Shown here one piece after another: positions 60,252 through 64,000 of a stretch of DNA of 64,000 bases (positions are counted from its first letter, which is position 1; every line of letters starts with the position of its first letter). The position numbers and the translations under genes are program-made. Source of the stretch: Janthinobacterium sp. TB1-E2 (GTDB lineage Bacteria > Pseudomonadota > Gammaproteobacteria > Burkholderiales > Burkholderiaceae_D); NCBI RefSeq assembly GCF_036885605.1, contig NZ_CP142523.1:4898001-4962000 (forward strand). Reading direction: 5' to 3'. The notes under the pieces were generated by a model. That model did not search any database and was not told the DNA's origin. It saw only the letters and a program-made list of their open reading frames with translations.

Positions 60252-60644
60252 ATGAAACTCCACGCCAGCAGCACCCAACAATACCAGACTGTCACCGGCT
60301 ATGACGAAAACGGCGTCGAGATCAATGCCCAGCCGTACAACTACAGCCTGATCGTCATGCCGGAAACGCCGCCACGCGCGTGGGAAGTCACCAGTTTCGA
60401 AGAATTGACCGAGGCGCATTTCGCGCAAATCCTGGCCGACTCTCCCGACGTGGTCATCCTCGGCACGGGCGAACGCCAGCGCTTCGTGCATCCGAAACTG
60501 ACGGCCGCGCTGACCATGCGCCGCATCGGCGTCGAATGCATGGATAGCCAGGCCGCCTGCCGCACCTACAATATCCTCATGGGCGAAGGCCGCAAAGTCA
60601 CGCTGGCCCTGATCCTGGCCCCGGCCGCAGGCAAGGCCGCATGA
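60252..60644 (+). CDS. Mth938-like (DUF498) domain protein
   Basis: The 130-residue protein has YNYSLIVMPETPPRAWEVTSFEEL, DVVILGTGERQRFVHPKLTAALTMRRIGVECMDSQAACRTYNILMGEGRKVTLALIL. This matches the Mth938/DUF498 family, whose human relative NDUFAF3 helps assemble respiratory complex I. The bacterial role is not fixed. ATG 60252 is used; the longer open frame upstream has no family signal. The stop overlaps the ArnT-like start (ATGA), so it is first in the arn-type operon. Confidence 0.88.
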   Translation: MKLHASSTQQYQTVTGYDENGVEINAQPYNYSLIVMPETPPRAWEVTSFEELTEAHFAQILADSPDVVILGTGERQRFVHPKLTAALTMRRIGVECMDSQAACRTYNILMGEGRKVTLALILAPAAGKAA

Positions 60645-62314
60645 AAATCAATGTCAACGAACTGCACTCGTCGCGAGTGCTGATGTGGTCCCTGCTGGGC
60701 ATCTTCATCGTCGTCACCCTGTATGCGCTGGGCGTGCGCACCCTGGTGCCGCCCGACGAGGGCCGCTACGCCGAGATGGCGCGCGAAATGTTCGTCACGG
60801 GCGACTGGATCACCACGCGCCTGAACGGCATCAAGTACTTTGAAAAACCGCCGCTGCAAACGTGGATGAATGCGCTGACCTTCGCCGCCTTCGGCCTGGG
60901 CGAGTGGCAGGCACGCCTGTGGACTGGCCTGTGCGGCATCATCGGCGTGTGCATGACAGCCTACGCGGGCAAGAAAGTGTTCGGCCCGCGCGTGGGCCTG
61001 TATGCGGGCCTGGTGCTGGCGTCGAGCCTGTTCTGGCTCGCTTCAGGCCAGATCAATTCGCTGGACATGGGCCTGTCGGGCATGATGACCCTCACCATGG
61101 GCAGCTTGCTGATCGCCCAGCGCGACGACGCCACGGCGATCGAGCGGCGCAATTGGATGCTGGCCTGCTGGGCCGCCATGGCGCTGGCCGTGCTGGCCAA
61201 GGGCCTGATCGGCATCGTGCTGCCGGGCGCCGTGCTGGTGCTGTATTCGCTGTGCGCGCGCGACTGGCGCATCTGGACCCGTTTGCATCTGGTCAAGGGC
61301 TTGCTGGTGTTCTTTGCCATCGCCACGCCGTGGTTCGTGCTGGTCGCCCTGCGCAATCCGGAACAGCCGCATTTCTTCTTCATCCACGAGCATTTCCAGC
61401 GTTTCCTGATGAAGGGCCACAAGCGCGAAGGCGCCTGGTACTACTTCCTCGTGCTGCTCATTCCCGGCATCCTGCCATGGATAGGCGTGCTGCCGCAAAG
61501 CCTGGCCGCCGCTTTCAAGCGCCAGGAAGGCGCCTTCCAGCCCCGCTTGATGCTGCTGGTCTGGGCCGTCTTCATTTTCTTCTTCTTCAGCTATTCGACC
61601 TCGAAGCTGCCTGGCTATATCGTACCCATCTTCCCGGCGCTGGCCTTGCTGGTGGCGCTGTACCTGGAATCGGCATCGCGCCGCCAGCGCCTGTTCGCCG
61701 CCGGCCTGCTGTGCGTACTGGGCGCGGCCATCCTGATCGGCGGACCGATCGCCTTCAGCAAGGCCAGCGCACGCGACGCGGATGCCCTGGTCGCGCTCAA
61801 AGGCTACCAGCCCTGGCTGATGGCGGCCGGTTTCTTCGCCCTGGCCGGCGGCGCCCTGGCCTTGCTGCATGCACGCCAGCTGCGCCGCGACATGACGGTG
61901 CTGACGATTGCCGGCGCCGGCTTCCTGGCCACGCACTGCATCCTGGCCGGCTCCGAACTGTATGGCCAGAACCGCGCGGGCACCGACATGCTGCCGCAGA
62001 TCCAGGCCGAACTGACGGCCGATACCAAGCTCTATTCGGTCGGCATCTATGAACAGTCGCTGACGTATTACCTGCAACGGCCCGTGATCCTCGTCGATTA
62101 CTGGGATGAGTTTACGTTTGGCCTGAAACAGCAGCCGGAACTGTCCATCCCGAGCATCGAGACTTTCATCACGCAATGGACGAACGATGCTAATGCCGGC
62201 GTGCGCGACATGGCCATTATCAGCCTGAACCGTTACAAGGAATTGCAACAACGTGGCGTGCCCATGCGTGTTATCGCCGAAGATGCGCGCCGCATGGTCA
62301 TTGCCAACAAATAG
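60641..62314 (+). CDS. arnT: ArnT-like lipid A aminoarabinose/sugar transferase, GT83/PMT family
   Basis: The 557-residue membrane enzyme has about 12 helices. The first periplasmic loop VPPDEGRYAEMAREMFVTGD (catalytic Asp-Glu) is followed by YFEKPPLQTWMNAL, as in ArnT. LASGQINSLDMGLSGMMTL and a C-terminal soluble domain with YYLQRPVILVDYWDE follow. ArnT moves 4-amino-4-deoxy-arabinose from undecaprenyl phosphate to lipid A at the outer face of the inner membrane, giving polymyxin resistance. Order with ArnB and ArnC downstream supports this role, though the sugar is not proven. Confidence 0.85.
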   Translation: MKINVNELHSSRVLMWSLLGIFIVVTLYALGVRTLVPPDEGRYAEMAREMFVTGDWITTRLNGIKYFEKPPLQTWMNALTFAAFGLGEWQARLWTGLCGIIGVCMTAYAGKKVFGPRVGLYAGLVLASSLFWLASGQINSLDMGLSGMMTLTMGSLLIAQRDDATAIERRNWMLACWAAMALAVLAKGLIGIVLPGAVLVLYSLCARDWRIWTRLHLVKGLLVFFAIATPWFVLVALRNPEQPHFFFIHEHFQRFLMKGHKREGAWYYFLVLLIPGILPWIGVLPQSLAAAFKRQEGAFQPRLMLLVWAVFIFFFFSYSTSKLPGYIVPIFPALALLVALYLESASRRQRLFAAGLLCVLGAAILIGGPIAFSKASARDADALVALKGYQPWLMAAGFFALAGGALALLHARQLRRDMTVLTIAGAGFLATHCILAGSELYGQNRAGTDMLPQIQAELTADTKLYSVGIYEQSLTYYLQRPVILVDYWDEFTFGLKQQPELSIPSIETFITQWTNDANAGVRDMAIISLNRYKELQQRGVPMRVIAEDARRMVIANK

Positions 62315-62323
62315 TGTTTAACT

Positions 62324-62352
62324 GGGGCGCGAGGCAGCACGGATCGCGCCCC
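62324..62352 (+). repeat. GC-rich 9-bp hairpin between arnT-like and arnB-like genes
   Basis: GGGGCGCGA and TCGCGCCCC form a perfect 9-bp stem with an 11-base loop, 10 bases after the arnT-like stop. No T-run follows, so it may protect mRNA ends or reduce read-through into the next gene. Confidence 0.55.
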
Positions 62353-62520
62353 CGGCCAGCTTGCCCCGCCCCCGCAGCGGCAGGAACTTTTCACTGCTGA
62401 ACTGGCTGCGCCGCCATACTGACGATATAAAATAGCCATGCCTGCCGGCCGCGTTTGAGCGCACGGCAGCCTTGGCGACACCGATACCCTGACACCATAC
62501 CGACCCAAGAGCCGCACCCC

Positions 62521-63657
62521 ATGACCTCTACCCTGCCCTTTTTGCCATTTTCCAAACCCACCATCGACGAAGCGACCATCGCCGCCGTCGGCGAAGTGCT
62601 GCGCTCGGGCTGGATCACCAGCGGCCCGAAAGTGCAGGCTTTCGAAGCCCAGCTGTCCGAGTATTTCGGCGGGCGTCCCGTGCGCACCTTCAATTCGGGC
62701 ACGTGCACCATGGAAATCGCGCTACGCATCGCCGGCATCGGCCCCGGCGACGAAGTCATCACCACGCCCGTGTCGTGGGTAGCGACGGCCAACGTCATCA
62801 TCGAAGTGGGCGCCACGCCCGTGTTTGCCGACATCGACCCCGTCACGCGCAATATCGACCTCGACAAACTGGAAGCGGCCATCACCCCGCGTACGAAAGC
62901 CATCATCCCCGTCTACCTGTCCGGCTTGCCCGTCGACATGGACCGCCTGTACGCGATTGCTGAAAAATACAATCTGCGGGTCGTGGAAGACGCGGCGCAA
63001 GCGTTCGGCTCCACGTGGAAGGGCAAGCGCATCGGCGCGTTTGGCGACTTCGTCTCGTTCAGCTTCCAGGCCAACAAGAACATCACCACGGGCGAAGGCG
63101 GCTGCCTCGTCCTGAACAACCTGGAAGAAGCGAAGCTGGCCGAGAAATACCGGCTCCAGGGCGTGACGCGCAGCGGCGTCGACGGCATCGATGTCGATGT
63201 GCTGGGCGGCAAATACAACATGAGCGACATCATGGCCGCCATCGGCCTGGGCCAGTTCGCCAATATCGACGCCATCACGGCCCACCGCCGCGCGCTGGCG
63301 CGCCATTACTTTGAGCAATTCGGCAGCGACTTCGAAGCGCAGAGCGGCGCCCAGCTGCCCGTGCAGGATTTTGAAAACAGCAACTGGCACCTGTTCCAGA
63401 TTATCCTGCCCGACAACGGCCCCGGCACGCGCGCCGCGTTCATGCAGCAAATGGCACAACAAAACGTGGGAACGGGCTATCATTACGCACCGATCCACCT
63501 GTTTACCATGTACCGCGAACGCGGCTTTACCGAGGGCATGTTCCCCGTCTCGGAAAAAATCGGCCGCCTGACCGTGACCTTGCCGATGTTCTACGCCATG
63601 ACGACACAGGACGTGGAACGCGCCGTCGCCACCGTCAAATCCATTCTCATCAAATGA
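62521..63657 (+). CDS. arnB: ArnB-like sugar aminotransferase (DegT/DnrJ/EryC1/StrS)
   Basis: The 378-residue PLP enzyme starts MTSTLPFLPFSKPTIDEATI. VLRSGWITSGPKVQAFE is close to E. coli ArnB's LESGWITTGPK. FNSGTCTMEIALRIAG, VVEDAAQAFGSTWKG and VSFSFQANKNITTGEGG follow, with PLP Lys186. It aminates the 4-keto sugar UDP-pentose to UDP-4-amino-4-deoxy-arabinose, or a related sugar. Length matches ArnB (379). A non-coding gap of 206 bp with a hairpin precedes it. The ArnC-like gene overlaps its stop. Confidence 0.87.
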   Translation: MTSTLPFLPFSKPTIDEATIAAVGEVLRSGWITSGPKVQAFEAQLSEYFGGRPVRTFNSGTCTMEIALRIAGIGPGDEVITTPVSWVATANVIIEVGATPVFADIDPVTRNIDLDKLEAAITPRTKAIIPVYLSGLPVDMDRLYAIAEKYNLRVVEDAAQAFGSTWKGKRIGAFGDFVSFSFQANKNITTGEGGCLVLNNLEEAKLAEKYRLQGVTRSGVDGIDVDVLGGKYNMSDIMAAIGLGQFANIDAITAHRRALARHYFEQFGSDFEAQSGAQLPVQDFENSNWHLFQIILPDNGPGTRAAFMQQMAQQNVGTGYHYAPIHLFTMYRERGFTEGMFPVSEKIGRLTVTLPMFYAMTTQDVERAVATVKSILIK

Positions 63658-64000
63658 GCAGCGCGCCGATGAAACCTGAACTGTCCGTTATCATTCCGAT
63701 CTACAACGAGCAGGATGGCCTGGCCAGCCTGTTCGCCCGCCTGTATCCGGCCCTCGATGCCCTGCAGACGAGCTACGAGATCATCTTCATCAACGATGGC
63801 AGCCGCGACAATTCGGTGGCCATCCTGGCGGAACAGTTCCGCCAGCGCCCCGACGTTACGCGCGTCGTCCTGTTCAACGGTAATTATGGCCAGCACATGG
63901 CCATCCTGGCCGGTTTTGAAGCGTCGCGCGGGCAGATCATGGTCACGCTCGACGCCGACCTGCAGAATCCGCCCGAAGAAATCGGCAACCTCGTGGCGAA
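63654..64000 (+). CDS. arnC: ArnC-like undecaprenyl-phosphate glycosyltransferase (cut by window edge)
   Basis: About 115 codons are visible. LSVIIPIYNEQDGLASLFARL, IIFINDGSRDNSV and LFNGNYGQHMAILAGFEASRG are followed by MVTLDADLQNPPEEIGNLVA. The last is nearly identical to E. coli ArnC's TLDADLQNPPEEI. The enzyme attaches formyl-aminoarabinose to undecaprenyl phosphate. ATG 63654 overlaps the ArnB-like stop (ATGA); ATG 63669 is possible. The C-terminal membrane helices are outside the window. Confidence 0.87.
   Translation, partial: MSSAPMKPELSVIIPIYNEQDGLASLFARLYPALDALQTSYEIIFINDGSRDNSVAILAEQFRQRPDVTRVVLFNGNYGQHMAILAGFEASRGQIMVTLDADLQNPPEEIGNLVA

Noticed and set aside
1-64000. CRISPR array
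   Set aside because: No set of regularly spaced direct repeats with unique spacers was seen anywhere in the window.

Overview
The window looks like chromosomal DNA of a Gram-negative betaproteobacterium of the Oxalobacteraceae, most likely Janthinobacterium or a close relative. The assignment rests on high GC, on gene families typical of that group (RND pumps, Bug/TctC receptor, TctDE, Burkholderiales-type porin, LplT/PlsC fusion) and on a long aryl-polyene-type pigment operon. It is inferred from protein resemblance, not from a marker gene.

Layout. 1-4.8 kb (minus): an RND efflux operon (adaptor, pump, outer membrane factor cut by the window edge). 4.9-9.3 kb: a decayed P2-like prophage with two tandem, broken copies of tail genes R-S and a broken V. 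An AT-rich lipoprotein gene follows the first R-S copy. An AT-rich gene for a TIR/deoxyribosyltransferase-like protein follows the second. A small unknown gene and tRNA-Pro(GGG) with a strong terminator close the region. 9.6-16.2 kb (minus): a second complete RND operon with its TetR regulator at the 3' end and a palindromic operator upstream.

16.6-19.6 kb (plus): a double-domain KaiC-like ATPase followed by a hybrid histidine kinase. 19.6-21.5 kb (minus): an MFS-PlsC fusion. 21.8-26.4 kb (plus): a DUF2339-DUF3999 envelope pair. 26.5-29.0 kb: an HTH regulator facing two tandem secreted paralogs and a DUF2145 protein, with paired palindromes between them.

29.0-47.4 kb (minus): a phosphopantetheinyl transferase, two small envelope proteins and an 18-gene aryl-polyene operon. 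The operon carries two ketosynthases, a chain-length factor, ketoreductase, dehydratases, two ACPs, an AMP-ligase/dehydratase fusion, an MIO ammonia-lyase, a methyltransferase, acyl- and glycosyltransferases, a thioesterase, and LolA-like, MMPL and lipoprotein transport parts. Most of its genes overlap by a few bases, so it is almost certainly one transcript.

48.1-56.7 kb: an iron-type ABC transporter, an orphan TctC receptor and a porin (minus), facing TctD/TctE (plus). 56.7-60 kb: an RraB-like protein, homoserine dehydrogenase and AlaA. 60.2-64 kb (plus): an Mth938-like protein and the start of an arn-type lipid A modification operon (ArnT, ArnB, partial ArnC).

The best candidate for something undescribed is the prophage scar. 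Two different AT-rich cargo genes each sit just after a copy of gene S, before V. The second has the fold signature of NAD- or nucleotide-cleaving immune effectors. A second candidate is the regulator, secreted-paralog and DUF2145 locus at 26.5-29.0 kb.
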